From Pseudopyrenochaeta lycopersici (lineage: Eukaryota; Ascomycota; Dothideomycetes; Pleosporales; Pseudopyrenochaetaceae), in assembly GCA_003313425.1 (NCBI GenBank), contig NHZP01000052.1, positions 62,001 to 126,000 of the forward strand: a stretch of DNA of 64,000 nucleotides. The letters run 5' to 3'. The position numbers and the translations under genes are program-made. Below are positions 11,275 to 22,800 of the stretch, piece after piece. Under the pieces are notes generated by a model. That model made no database searches, was not told where the DNA came from, and saw only the letters and a program-made list of their open reading frames with translations. The number at the start of each line of letters is the position of its first letter. Within the stretch, counting starts at the first letter, position 1.

Positions 11275-14200
11275 TCATGCTTTGCTAGTAGCTGCGGCAA
11301 CTGTACTCAAATCCTCTTGCGCAGTCTCGAATCTCTCAACCGGTGGGCGTTCCACCTTCTCCGCAGCCCCAACTTTGTCTTCTTGAACACCGCTACTGAA
11401 CAGTCCTGCGCCAGGTGCAGCAGTGAAATATCGCTCCACACTCGGTCGCTCCTGATCCATCTCGTCGGTTTTCTCGGTTTCCGAAAACGGTCCAGTACCA
11501 GCTCCAAGCTGCTTATCCAGCTGTGGCTCATCCATAGCAGGCGGTGTCGAAATATTTACACTTTGAAGGGTAAGTGTACTCGCATTTACATCCTTGCCTT
11601 CTTGGCCATCAAGTTTCAGACTAAAGGGATACGCGATCCCACCCTTGGTCGGCCTGGTTGTTAAAGTGTCGGTAGCTGGAATGACTGTATGCGGGGATTG
11701 CGGATCAGCTGAGACAATGATTCCTGGCGGAGAAAGACCCGGGTTGCTGGCGTTGCTGATTGGTGATGGGAGACGCGAAGCGTCACGCTCAGGTGCGAGA
11801 ACGGTCGCATCCGCAAAGCCGGGAACACGTGGGGCAACTTGGGATAAATCCTCTAGTGAAGCCCCGGCTTGGCCTGTTTCGGTGACAGCGGCGTGGCGGG
11901 AGTTCGATCGTGAGCGCCCATTTTCGTCAGGGGCAGGAGGGTGGCTTCGCTTGGCGCGGGGTGGTACTTCTGCGCCAGCTTTCTTGGTTTTGTCTGATTT
12001 TTGAACATTCTCTGATTGTTCTGCGAGATCTTCTTTCTGTTCCGCCTTCTTTTCACGCCCGATCTGTGACAGCTATTAGTTGTAGCCTATAAGATGTTGG
12101 CTATCTGGATACGTACCGTCGCTTTGTCATGCTTGCTGCCCCACCCACTCCACATCGCCATGCCCCAGCTTTTTTTCTTCGCCTTCTCAGCTTTCATGCC
12201 CTTGACTATCCTTCCAGCCAAAGCGGTTGGTGGTGGAGTCTCCCTATCAAATCTATGAAACCCCTTCTCCATGTCCTTGACTCTCTGTTTCTGGATCTTG
12301 ATCTTTTGTTTGGCAAATTTGCTGTTCCATTGCTGCTGTGCCACCATCCATTTACTTACTGGGCCAGTCTTTGGCACACCGACCTCAGCGCTGGAGAGAT
12401 TTAAAGCCTCGAGTTCTTCCTTTGGAGGAAGCGGGAATATCCGTCCATGCCGATCGACGCGCTGGCGGATCATGTGGCGTTCGAATGGAGGAAGTGGGTC
12501 ACCTGCTCTGCCCACCTTCGTCTCCCCTTGCTCGCCGAGCTTAGAGGCGCCAGCAAGGGGTACAGCCTGCGATGTTGAAGATTTGGGGTCATCGAAAGAT
12601 GAGTTCGAGCCAGGTTTATCTGACTCAGAGGACGAGCTGGAATCGCTGCTGACAACAGAAATTTTGTCATCCTCGAGAATGTCAATGGTCTTCTTCTGAG
12701 CTTGAGCAAGCGCCCAGGCTCCAAATTGAGCAATACTTCGGTACATATACTTTGCTGGCCGTGTGAAGCTCAGTGTTGGACACACATGGCATAGGTCGTC
12801 CCAAACTTGAAGCTGGACGTTTGTGGGTCTGTATTTTGCTGCTTGAGATTGAATAGTTTGCGCAGACTGGTTGTTTGACGGAGGTGGTAGGTATGCTAAT
12901 GGCAGTGCGGCTTTGTGGGCAACGTAGATCTGCTCATCTCGAAGTAGCTCTCCACCACCAGTCTGAATGAACAGGGGCGGTAGCCCACCGAGCGTAGGCT
13001 GTAACGCTGGCGAGACCAATGGGTGCGTCAGAAGGTGGTTTGCTGCATACATCTGGATCTGGTCCTTGATCTCAACTCGCATGTCGTTTTCAAGCTGGAC
13101 AGATAGCATGCTCTTTGGGCCTATGCTATATTTACCGTCTTGAGAAATCCACGTGTCCGCCTCTTGGCTTATGTTGGACGGGTCCAGAAGCACGTCTACA
13201 TCAGGTTGATCCGAAGAGCGAACTGAATACCCCCGCACACGCTCTGCCTTTGCTTCTTTCTGTGCTTCGCGTTCCTCCTTCTTATCTTTAGATGTTGAGG
13301 TTCGGGGCGACTGCTTGTCCTTCGGCTTCGATTTTTGGTCAATCTCGAGTAGGTCGTCTGCATTAGGCGGCGCTATGGCATGTTTAGCATATTGTTCGAC
13401 CAAGACTAGGGTCTCGCTTACGCCAACTCATGCTCGGCTTGTGGATGAAGCCATGGGCTGGGATATAATCCATCTTGCCGTCCCCTCCAAGACTCGGGAA
13501 GCTGTGCGTAAGGTCTACCCAGGGACTGATCAGGATGGCTCCTGCGGGCAGTGGTATGCCCTGGTCTCGCATGGTAACCAGCATGCTCAACACCATCCCA
13601 CCACCTGCAGAGTCACCAGCAAGGATTATGGTGGACGGGTCATGTTTCTCCTCTAGGAGGTAGAGGTATGCCGCCAAACCTTCCACTGTCAGCATCGCAA
13701 TACTCCACATTTGGCAGCCACACTCACAATCGTAGAGGCCACATGGAAACGGAAACTGTGGCGCAAGCCTATATTTTGGTGCCAGCACGCGAGCCTTCAG
13801 CTTGCGGGCATGTCTCTGCAGCTGATAACGATGCTCGTCGACGCTGCCGAAGAAATAGGCGCCGCCATGCACGTATAGCATGATGCGGTCGCCCTTGGTG
13901 ATGTTGAGTTGTTTCCTCGCATCGTGGTCCTTGCGCATCTCGATCCACTCAGCCTTGAGCGTCGTTCCTTCCCTCCTCCACTGCCACCATGTCTTTCCGC
14001 CAACAGCCGCTATGCCCTCTGGGCCCAACTGCGCATTGATGTACTCGGCCGATCGCAGCAACTGACCTGCCGCAATCTCAACCTCTTTCACATGCACCCA
14101 ATGCGGCACAGGCACCCATTGCGACGTGAAGGCCTGGAGCTCTTCGACTGTATGGAAAGACGCGTAGTGGAGGAAGCGGCGGATGAGCTCGAGACCCTCG

Positions 14201-14322
14201 TGGTACGAGATGTGCGCCGTGGGCTTCTGGTGCAGCGGCTGCCGATTAAGGAAATGTGAAAGGTATGTCTGAATGACTACGGGCGTCACGGCCGCGCCCA
14301 CAGAAATGGTGTTGACAGGCAT
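11275..14322 (-). CDS. Hormone-sensitive-lipase-type alpha/beta hydrolase (esterase/lipase)
   Basis: Exons 14322-13728, 13679-13422, 13372-12117 and 12063-11275 give 965 residues. The oxyanion-hole motif YVHGGAYFFGS and the nucleophile elbow GDSAGGG place it in the HSL (family IV) hydrolases. The Asp is probably in GGELLRDEQ and the His in WDDLCHV. The 48-bp second intron would read through in frame; splicing it out restores LYDCLAAYLYLL, which fits the fold better than the unspliced version. The region after the hydrolase fold (about 350 residues) is charged, serine-rich and probably disordered, ending with a YPFSLKLDG segment and further low-complexity sequence. Long tails of this kind occur in fungal HSL homologues. 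The likely role is hydrolysis of acylglycerols, steryl or other esters inside the cell; there is no signal peptide. Confidence 0.88.
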
Positions 14323-15424
14323 CGCGACGCTGTTGGTGGGTCAGGGAAGATGCAGAGGCGACGGGGGTAGCTGCCCACGCGTCCAAGCTGGACGCGTTCC
14401 AGAGCTGTCGAGTAGTGCAATTGTCCCACGCTACAAAAGCAAGCCAGCCGCATGCATACTTGATGTGAACAAGGAAAAGAACGGAAGAGGCTTGGATGAT
14501 GCTTACCCAAAGGATCAAAATGCGTGGAGAATATCCCCCGGATTGTCACGCCCATTCAGACGCAGGGGTGGTAGACCCACATTGCTACGTCATAGATTCC
14601 TATCTAGGAATTATCCGTATTTACCATGTGCATTCACTTCGTCTCGTTCCAAACGAAGGTTCACACTCCATCCATCTCATCCGTCTCTAGAAGCTTAGAG
14701 ATTGATGTTGAACTCTTCATCACAAACAGGGAGAAGATCTGAAAATTGAACGAAATAGGCCTGAGACGAATACATCTTCCCTTCTGCAGCTCCATTCCCG
14801 ATTCTTTTCTGGGGGAACTTTGAAAAGGCTCATCAGACTCCCGATTTGTCGATTACATCCAGGCGAAGACCCAATAAATCAAACGCGTATTCCTAGAGCG
14901 TCCAAGCCGATATTCAAAGGATTTATCAACGACTTTTGTGGGCCTGGCGTCTTGTGTCAACATCCTTGCAATCTTAAGCGTTAAGCTCTTTGCAAGTATA
15001 ACCTAACCGTACACTTCCACGTGTCCATGGTTTATGCATAATGTTGCTATGGTATACGCAACATAGTTTTTGCTACAGTAGCAGTAACGAATAATGCGGT
15101 TCCAAACCTGCCAGCAGTCATAATAAGTCGACAATCTGACTAGTGCCAAGAACGCGCTGCATAACACATGTTCAAAAAGCAAGTAGCATCCTGATTGTAT
15201 TAATTTCTGTCAGATACTCTTCTATAGATAGAGGCATAGAGAAAACTAGGGAGAACCGAGAAATGTTTTTGTTTCTCTTCAAAGTTGGACAATATGCCTT
15301 CTGTGAGCTTAAATCGGACCAGTATGTCCAAATCTACACAGAGGAAAACTCTCCAATCATTCAAACAATGCGATTAACTGCAATCAACTGATAAGATGAT
15401 GTGATTTTAGTTTTGATATTATCA

Positions 15425-15948
15425 TTCTATCTCAGTATCGCTCTGTTCTATTGGACAGGATTCACCGCCTTCTTGACGTGGGTCACTGTTCTTTTTCGTG
15501 CCTCCTCGCAGATAATATGCAATTCCAAGAAAAGATGTAACAGTGCGATTCATTGTGCTATTACCGCAAAGGACATGAAAGCACAAAGCCGAAAAGAACG
15601 ACCAGGCTAAACCAACAAGCATACTTCGAACACGGATGGTTTGTTTGTGCACTGGATCAATATATCCAATTGCTTCAATACACTACACAAGTTACGAGAT
15701 GATGACATATCTATGAACCATCGAGGACATTGAGGGACCTAGAAGATATGGGCGAAATGTATGAAGTCTAGCTGTCTGTAGGAGCCGCGCCAGCTTGGTT
15801 TGCTTACATCACACATCGAAGCTGGGCCCTTGCGGCAGAGCGTTTCCAAATCCACAGCTGTAATCTATTGGCTTGCGATACGAGTATTCAGGAGTGAGCT
15901 TATAGCAATTGCAATCGGAGGACCACATAAGCGTTCCGTCGATTGAGG
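15425..15948 (-). pseudogene. Possible relic of a membrane or secreted protein gene
   Basis: Two minus-strand stretches look protein-like. At 15948-15812 an open segment after an AG contains DCNCYKLTPEYSY and YSCGFGNALPQGPSF, then reaches a stop beside possible GT donors. At about 15610-15425 an open segment with a hydrophobic run (GLAWSFFSALCFHVL), a polar tail and a stop follows. The sequence between them contains stops in all frames unless introns are assumed. I do not recognise the family. It could be a decayed gene, a small spliced gene or chance. Confidence 0.22.
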
Positions 15949-16672
15949 TCTAGGCACGGCAAATCCGCCAAGTCAGCAATGGCGTCGGCGCATCGCTGCC
16001 TTCATTCCGACCACACGGCCACGACTTCACCACATTACCTCACAACAATCGCTGACGTTGACGCGGGATGTTATAGCGGCCGAACAGGTATGCAGCCAAT
16101 GACGAAAGTGGCTAACCGAGGGATGGGACAGGCTGCCTCGGTAGCTTTGAGGCGGAGAACCCCCGAAACGACCCTTCTTGCCAACGCATGCGTCTGCATG
16201 CCATGGCTAGCGCGCGGACCGCGCCTCTCTCCCTGCATATCTCCGAGTCAGTTATTATACCGGCAGCGTGCATGTCCGCACGTCTCTGCTGCAAAGTCAA
16301 CCTTTGATCGCTGTCATGCAATACCGCGGGACCCGCCATCATCCGCCCGCTGTCAGACCTCATCTGGGTTTGCATCCCTAGGGCCGATTTTCTTGGGATT
16401 GAACCCACGTTGTTGGCTTTCAAAAACTGAAAATGTGTGCCGTAGTCCCAATGGACAAAGGAGCAGATACAACACGCAAGAGGGCGCGCCTGGAAAGGCT
16501 GCAGGTGGCCTGATCCGCTCGGCGGTTCCACCTGGATGATGCATACCTCATCTGCAGTACGCATGCATGCAGAAGGTGTGGCCCATATTCATTCTTAGCC
16601 TCTAAGTTGGCGTATCAGTCTTGCCCACAGGGCACCGGGAATCGCATCAGCTGCGGCAGAGTACACAAACTA

Positions 16673-16689
16673 GGCTAGTTGGTCTAGCC
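16673..16689. promoter_or_regulatory. Perfect inverted repeat in the O-methyltransferase promoter
   Basis: GGCTAG, a 5-base spacer (TTGGT) and CTAGCC lie about 100 bp before the start codon. The half-site CTAGCCG recurs at 18426-18432 and 18486-18492 between the two biosynthetic genes, but also at about 29274 outside the locus. Binding by a pathway regulator is only a suggestion. Confidence 0.3.
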
Positions 16690-16787
16690 GAAAAGTGGCC
16701 GGGTTGTATGTTTGAACTTAAGCTTGTTGAACGTCATTGAAAGTCGGCAGCTTCTACATCGACGGAATATTCTTACAGGCCAGTATC

Positions 16788-18383
16788 ATGAAAGCTGAAC
16801 ATCAGTCCACCCTTCTCGAGCTAGCGACGGAGGTTCAGCAACTGACAAGTCAGATTGTTAAGGACCTGACAGCGAAGAATGTACAAGAGCCTACATTTGA
16901 ACCAGACTCCGAGACAATCCCAGAAACTCCGGAGCAAATTGCCCTCCGGGCGCGTCTGAATGATGTCGCGAGAGATTTACTTCGCCTTGTAAATGGCCCT
17001 AGAAACGATGCGCGGACTTTCGTATGCTACCTGTACGATCTGGCAGCCTGGCAAGTGGCATGTGAATTCAACTTCTTTGAAGCCATTCCCGAAACTGGGG
17101 TTGCCAGCATCAAGGAAATTGCAGAGAAAGTTGGTATGGATGAGGACCGCGTTGGCCGATTCTTGCGCATGTTAGCCACCGACAGGGTCTTTGAAGAGGT
17201 GGACAAGGACGTGTTCAAGCATACGTCGCGAAGTGCTCTCTACTTGAAAGACAAGCAGTGGCGGGATGTTATGCACTATCAGTACGAGTAGTCTTCAAAA
17301 ATTGGTGACATAGCGGTGCTAATCCAATTTACAGATTGGATGAGTTTTTTAAAGCGGCTTCAGAAACTTCTGAAAGTATCAAGGAATCACCTCTACTTAC
17401 CGATGGGCAAAAGAATGCCTTTGTAACGAGGCATGGAACGGATCTTTTCCAATACTACAAGCAAGATCCTCGAAGAGCGGCCCGCTTTGCGAGCGCGATG
17501 GCTGGAGTATCAAGGCGTACTACTCTCCCAGTCTCAATTAACATCGTGCACTGACATCGTTGCAGTTGAGCGTCACTTTGAAACTCTAAAGGAGAGCTTC
17601 TCTTGGGATAAAATAACCAAAGGCAAAGTCATAGACGTAGGCGGTGGAAGCGGCCATATGAGTGTCTCTCTCGCCCGTGTAAGTGGATTACGGTTCCAAT
17701 TGCTCTTCAATATCTGCTGACAGCTGCTAAAGGCCTTCCCAAATCTGGAACTCATAGTCCAGGATTCGCTGACAATGCTTTCATCGGCTACCCAGAACGA
17801 CTTTACAGACCTAAATGGTCGAGTCACGTTCATGCCGCATGACTTCTTCACTCCACAGCCAGTCTCAGGGGCAGCAGCCTATCTTTTGAGATACATAACA
17901 CATAATTGGAGTGACAATGATTGCATTCGCATTTTTAGGGCACTAGTTCCTGCCTTGGAGAAGAGCCCTCCCGGAACCCCGCTTTTAATCAACGATGTTG
18001 TACTGCCTGCTCTAGGAGAAGCCACAAGGTTCCACGACAACCGTATGCGGCAGGTCGATATCATGATGATGCTAGTCCTTGGGGCGAAGCAGAGGACTGA
18101 GGAGCAATTCCGGCGATTGCTCTCAGATGCCGATCCTCGATTGAAGGTCAGCACAGCTGAATCAAGACTACTTTTAAGTTGCTTCACTAACTCGCTCTTG
18201 CAGATCGCGGCCATTCATGGAAAGGGCAATATGAGCCTGATAGAAGTGCATCTTGATGTCCAGGATAGCGACCATACAGAGGGCTCCGTTGTCGCCGAAG
18301 CATCCAAAAAGGTGTCGGCAGAGGACCAACAGGAGGACACCGTCATTGCTGGCCAGCAAAAGCGGACCGGAACCCGCCTATGA
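16788..18383 (+). CDS. SAM-dependent O-methyltransferase (fungal COMT-like) of the polyketide locus
   Basis: Exons 16788-17287, 17335-17516, 17566-17678, 17733-18146 and 18204-18383 encode 462 residues, typical of fungal secondary-metabolite O-methyltransferases. An N-terminal winged-helix/dimerisation part includes AAWQVACEFNFFEAIPETG. The SAM motif DVGGGSGHMS lies at about residue 251 and spans into an intron-flanked exon. The general-base His is probably in THNWSD (about 323). The last intron is 57 bp and would read through in frame; removing it joins the conserved C-terminal strands. The reading frame is open upstream from 16737, but the first ATG is at 16788. The gene lies on the same strand as the HR-PKS and ends 1.46 kb before it, so methylation of a hydroxyl on the PKS product is the likely job. 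The charged C-terminal tail after residue 420 is not conserved in the family as I know it. Confidence 0.9.
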
Positions 18384-19741
18384 TAGAAGCAGAATTATTC
18401 TAAGCCGTAGCATTGGGGCCAAAAACTAGCCGCCAGCGTTTGTTCACTCCTGCAAGGCTAGCATTGAATTAGCAGCGCCTTCGGCCTAGCCGCAGGACCA
18501 CGCATGCTACCCCGTACTGTATGTTGAGTGTGCAACCACCAACTCCACTAAATGCAAATCAAATCGCTGTCGTGCATGCCATCGAGCTAGTGAATGCGCT
18601 GGGTGGGGGGGCTGTGTTCCGGTCCAATGCATGGTTGTAGCGTGCCAGCCAGCATACGCTTGTCTGCAGTACATGTCAGCATGCACGTTGCCCCACTCCT
18701 TTTCAACTCCTTCGCTTCCTCGCTTCATGGCTCGCTCCCCACTCGTTCTTCATTTCCGCCTGCAGCTATCGGCAGCAGATAGCGGGTCTCCCTGAGCCAC
18801 GAGGTCGCACAAAGCAGGAACAATGCCACCCGCTGCCTTCAACCCTGTTCTCACCGGTTTGATAGATCAGCTTACGTTTTTGCGTGATTGTTCTCCCCCG
18901 AGCTTCAATTCATGTCGGTTTGACGATCCAAGTAGTCAATGCCAACAGTTTGGTCTACTGCATCACATGCCAGCCATACTTGCATCTCCCGTCCACTATG
19001 GCGGAAAAGACATGGATATCTATCTTCACCGCTGGTTTGCCGGTCCGGAGCGGGACGCGCCTGCCGCGCAACGTTTATCCCCTGCACGTCGATTACGGAA
19101 TGTGCCTGTAAAAGCGCTCTTAACGACCATTCCGAGCGCATTCTCATGATACCAAAGTAGTCATTTCTACGAGAATTAACCACAGCGACCAACGAACAAC
19201 CACCACGTAGCATAAGCGCTGGCGACGGCCAGTTTCACGGGCCTTTAGTAGCTCAAGAAGAGCCGCTATGCATGCATATCAGAGGATGAACTTATGGGTT
19301 GTCCTTTCTAGCTGGTATTGGCTAACGACTCCGCGCGTAGCCGTCTTCGTCCTCGGTAACAGATCAGCGTTCCGCCGTATCTGCAGGAATACGGAGCCCA
19401 GCAGTAATGAGTGGCCAATGTTGAACTTGACTTTGCATGTCTCTCCACTGTCTTGCGTCACTCCGGACAAGCGTGGGCAAGACATGGGCTGCTACTAACG
19501 CTGCAAGTAGACGGTGCTAGGCACCCAACACTGGCAGTTATTTCGGCTTCGACCAACAGCATGAAAGTGTTCCCTCGGCAATTAAATAATTATCATCCTA
19601 TGACAAACTTGCTTTGCCTCTGCGTGTCATGGATGAATTGCGCGTCTGATAGGCGCGCGCGCCAGAGCGCTCGATGGCTATGCTGCTAAGCTTATACGTG
19701 AAGGCGGCGGCAACTTGTAGTAGTATCCCGCTTCTCCTAGC
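18384..19741. other. Intergenic region between O-methyltransferase and PKS
   Basis: Several short overlapping open frames on both strands (for example 18823-19149 +) show no domain or splice pattern. Two CTAGCCG sites lie at 18426 and 18486. I see no transcription factor, transporter or P450 gene here. Confidence 0.5.
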
Positions 19742-19747
19742 TATATA
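19742..19747 (+). promoter_or_regulatory. TATA-like box of the HR-PKS gene
   Basis: TATATA lies 105 bp upstream of the PKS start codon, a plausible distance for a core promoter element in an inducible fungal gene. Confidence 0.4.
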
Positions 19748-19846
19748 CGACATGTTCGCGGCAATCATAATGTCACACTCCAGACCTCCGGGTCTTCATG
19801 AACTTCCACAAAAATAAGGTTCAATCCGTTCCTTTCCCCAGCAACA

Positions 19847-22800
19847 ATGGCTTGTAACAACCCCAAGCCGATGCCAATTGCAGTCATCGGCCTTGGATGC
19901 CGCTTTCCAGGCGACGTTACAAGCGGTGAGAAGTTATGGAGTATGCTGGTTGAGAGGAAGTCTGCCCGCCGCGAAGTGCCTTCAGACCGCTATAGTGTTG
20001 AAGCCTTCTATCACCCTGATGGGGACCGGTACGGAACGGTAAGCACAAGGATAGCGCCATCTCCCGCGCTGAAGAGTTCACCGCCCTGTAGGCTAACAGA
20101 TCCAGACCAACAACAATGGCGGCCACTTTCTCACAGAAGACGTATCCTTGTTCGATGCGCCATTCTTCTCGATCTCACCAGCAGAGGCAATGGCCATGGA
20201 CCCCATGCAGCGGCTTCTGCTGGAAGTAACATACGAAGCGCTCGAGAACGCCGGAACGCCACTATCCAAAGTCTCAGGGTCCAAAACATCATGTTTCGTT
20301 GGATGCTTCACTAAAGACTATGAGGAGATGCAACGGCGAGACATGGAATTAGCACCAAAATACCAATCTACAGGTGCTTCTCAGACTATGCTCTCCAATC
20401 GGCTCAGTTACTTCTTTGATATGAAGGGACCGAGTGTTACACTGGATACGGCTTGTAGCAGTGGCCTTGTTGCAGTGCACTTGGCCTGCCAAAGTCTACG
20501 AACGGGCGAGAGCTCAATGGCTGTAGTTGGAGGCAGTAATCTCATACTGAGTCCCGATATCCAGATTGAGATGAGCGATATGCACTTTCTGAGCCCAGAC
20601 TCAATATCCTACGCTTTCGATGATCGCGCGAATGGCTACGCGCGAGGAGAAGGCGTGGGTGCAGTCATATTAAAACCGTTAGATCTCGCATTACGCGATA
20701 ACGATCCCATACGAGCAGTCATCCGCGGAACGGCTGCAAGCTCAGACGGCCGGACGCCAGGCATCACCATGCCTTCAAAAGAAGCACAAATCGATCTCAT
20801 ACGTTCGGCATACAAAGCAGCAGGCTGTGACGTAAGCCAGACAGGATACTTTGAGGCTCATGGTACCGGTACGGCGGCAGGAGATCCAATCGAGACTGGC
20901 GCGATTGGCGAGGTGTTCGCGGCACATCGGCCCCTTGCAGCGAACAGTGCAGTGGTCCCCCTTTCTATTGGATCGTTAAAGACGAACATGGGCCACTTGG
21001 AAGGAGCGAGCGGAATCGCTGGATTAATCAAGGCTGTTCTCAGCGTAGAAAAAGGCGTTATTGCGCCAAACATTTGGTTTCAGCGAGGTAATCCTGCCAT
21101 TGAATTTGAGCAATGGCGGCTTCAAGTCCCCACAGAGGCGAAAGACTGGCCTCTGGAAGGCTTGCGGCGCGCCAGCGTGAACTCTTTTGGCTATGGAGGG
21201 ACTAATGCTCATGTCATCGTTGATGATGCATACAACTTCCTTCAGCAATACCGCCGTTCAAGCGGCCACATTAGAAATGACTCCGGTTTTGTCAGTCCTA
21301 TAAGCGAAACCACGCTCAGTGATACTCCACGATCACGTGTCTATCTGCTCTCTGCCAATGATGAGCGTGGTCTGGTTAATATGGGCCGAACACTTGCTGA
21401 GCATCTCCAAGCACAATCTGTCTTCGATGAAGAAGACCTCTTGGACAGCCTCGCGTATACGCTGAACGAACGCCGCTCGCGGCTTGCATACAGTGCTGCG
21501 ATTGTCGCAAAGGGCAAGCCTGATTTAGAACGTCTACTACAGAGTCCTGTTCCAGTCTCCAGCAGTCGCACGACACCGCCTCGAGTAGGTTTTATATTTA
21601 CGGGTCAAGGCGCCCAGTGGTGGGGCATGGGGCGGGAACTACTCCATTACCCAATATTCAAGAAAAGCTTGCTGAGATGCGATTCAATCGCGAAAAGCTT
21701 GGGTTCCGATTGGTCGCTGATGGACGAGCTTCTTAAGGATCAAGCCTCATCGCGAGTAAGTGAGGCCGAGCTCAGCCAACCATTGTGCACCGCTCTGCAG
21801 ATCGCTTTGGTCGATCTGCTCTTTTCATGGAATATACGCCCTGAGCGCGTTGTGGGCCACTCGAGCGGTGAAATTGCCGCAGCGTATGCTATAGGCGCTT
21901 TGAGTATCGAGTCTGCAATGACTGTCGCGTTCTTCCGTGGCTTACTGTCTCCGAAGGTGAAAAAGCTTGGCTACGATGGCCGTATGATGGCTGTTGGTTT
22001 ATCTGAAGACGAAGTAAAAACGGCAATTGCCGAACTGCACAGCACAACCGGACAGGTTGTGGTCGCATGCATTAATAGTCCTCGTGGCGTGACCGTCTCT
22101 GGCGATACTCCTATTATAGAAGAACTGCACAAGATGCTAGTAGCCAAAGGTGTCTTTGCAAGAATGCTGCAAGTGGATACCGCGTATCACTCGCATCACA
22201 TGCAGGTCATTGCTGAGGAATACCTAGAGCGGCTCCAAAAGGCAGACGTGGTGGCACAAAGCGGCGACCAACGGGCGACAATGTTTTCTTCGGTCACAGA
22301 AGATGTGATCGGTCAGAGCCAACTCGGCGCTGAATATTGGGTAGCAAACCTCGTTGGATGTGTTCGCTTCTCCGGCGCCTTAGAAAAGCTCTGCTCGGCA
22401 CAGGCACAAGCTGATGCTGACGGAGTGGATATCCTGATGGAAGTTGGCCCACATGCTCTTTTCAAACTCCCTGTACAGGAGATTCTTGAGACTAAGTTTG
22501 GGGAGAAGTCGCACATTCAATATCTCTCCACGCTCATCCGCAAGAAACCCGCCGATACCACCGCATTGGAAGCAGTCGGCTACTTGTATGCCAACAATTA
22601 CCCAGTCAATCTTCACGCGGCCAACTTCGCAAATGAACCGAAACGTACACTTTCTGTTCTAACAGACCTTCCTCAGTATCCCTGGAATCACACTCGCAGC
22701 TATTGGTGCGAGTCTCGGCTGAGTCGCGACTACCGTCTTCGACAATTCGCTAGAACGGATATCCTTGGTGCACCGGTCTATGACTGGAATCCGATGGAAC

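Larger units (their letters stand above)
14323..16787. other. Gene-poor 2.4-kb stretch before the polyketide locus
   Basis: It separates the lipase start from the O-methyltransferase. Small open frames exist on both strands (for example 15143-15391 +, 15943-16539 +), but none has a domain, conserved motif or splice structure I recognise. A possible gene relic on the minus strand is listed separately. An inverted repeat lies near the right end. Confidence 0.5.

Noticed and set aside
16396..16450. B-box-like sequence (GGGATTGAACC on the plus strand) suggesting a minus-strand tRNA
   Set aside because: The acceptor stem, D arm and A box do not form around it, and the T stem pairs at only about four positions.
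16737..16787. Upstream extension of the O-methyltransferase
   Set aside because: The open frame begins with TTG; the first ATG is at 16788 and fits the family.
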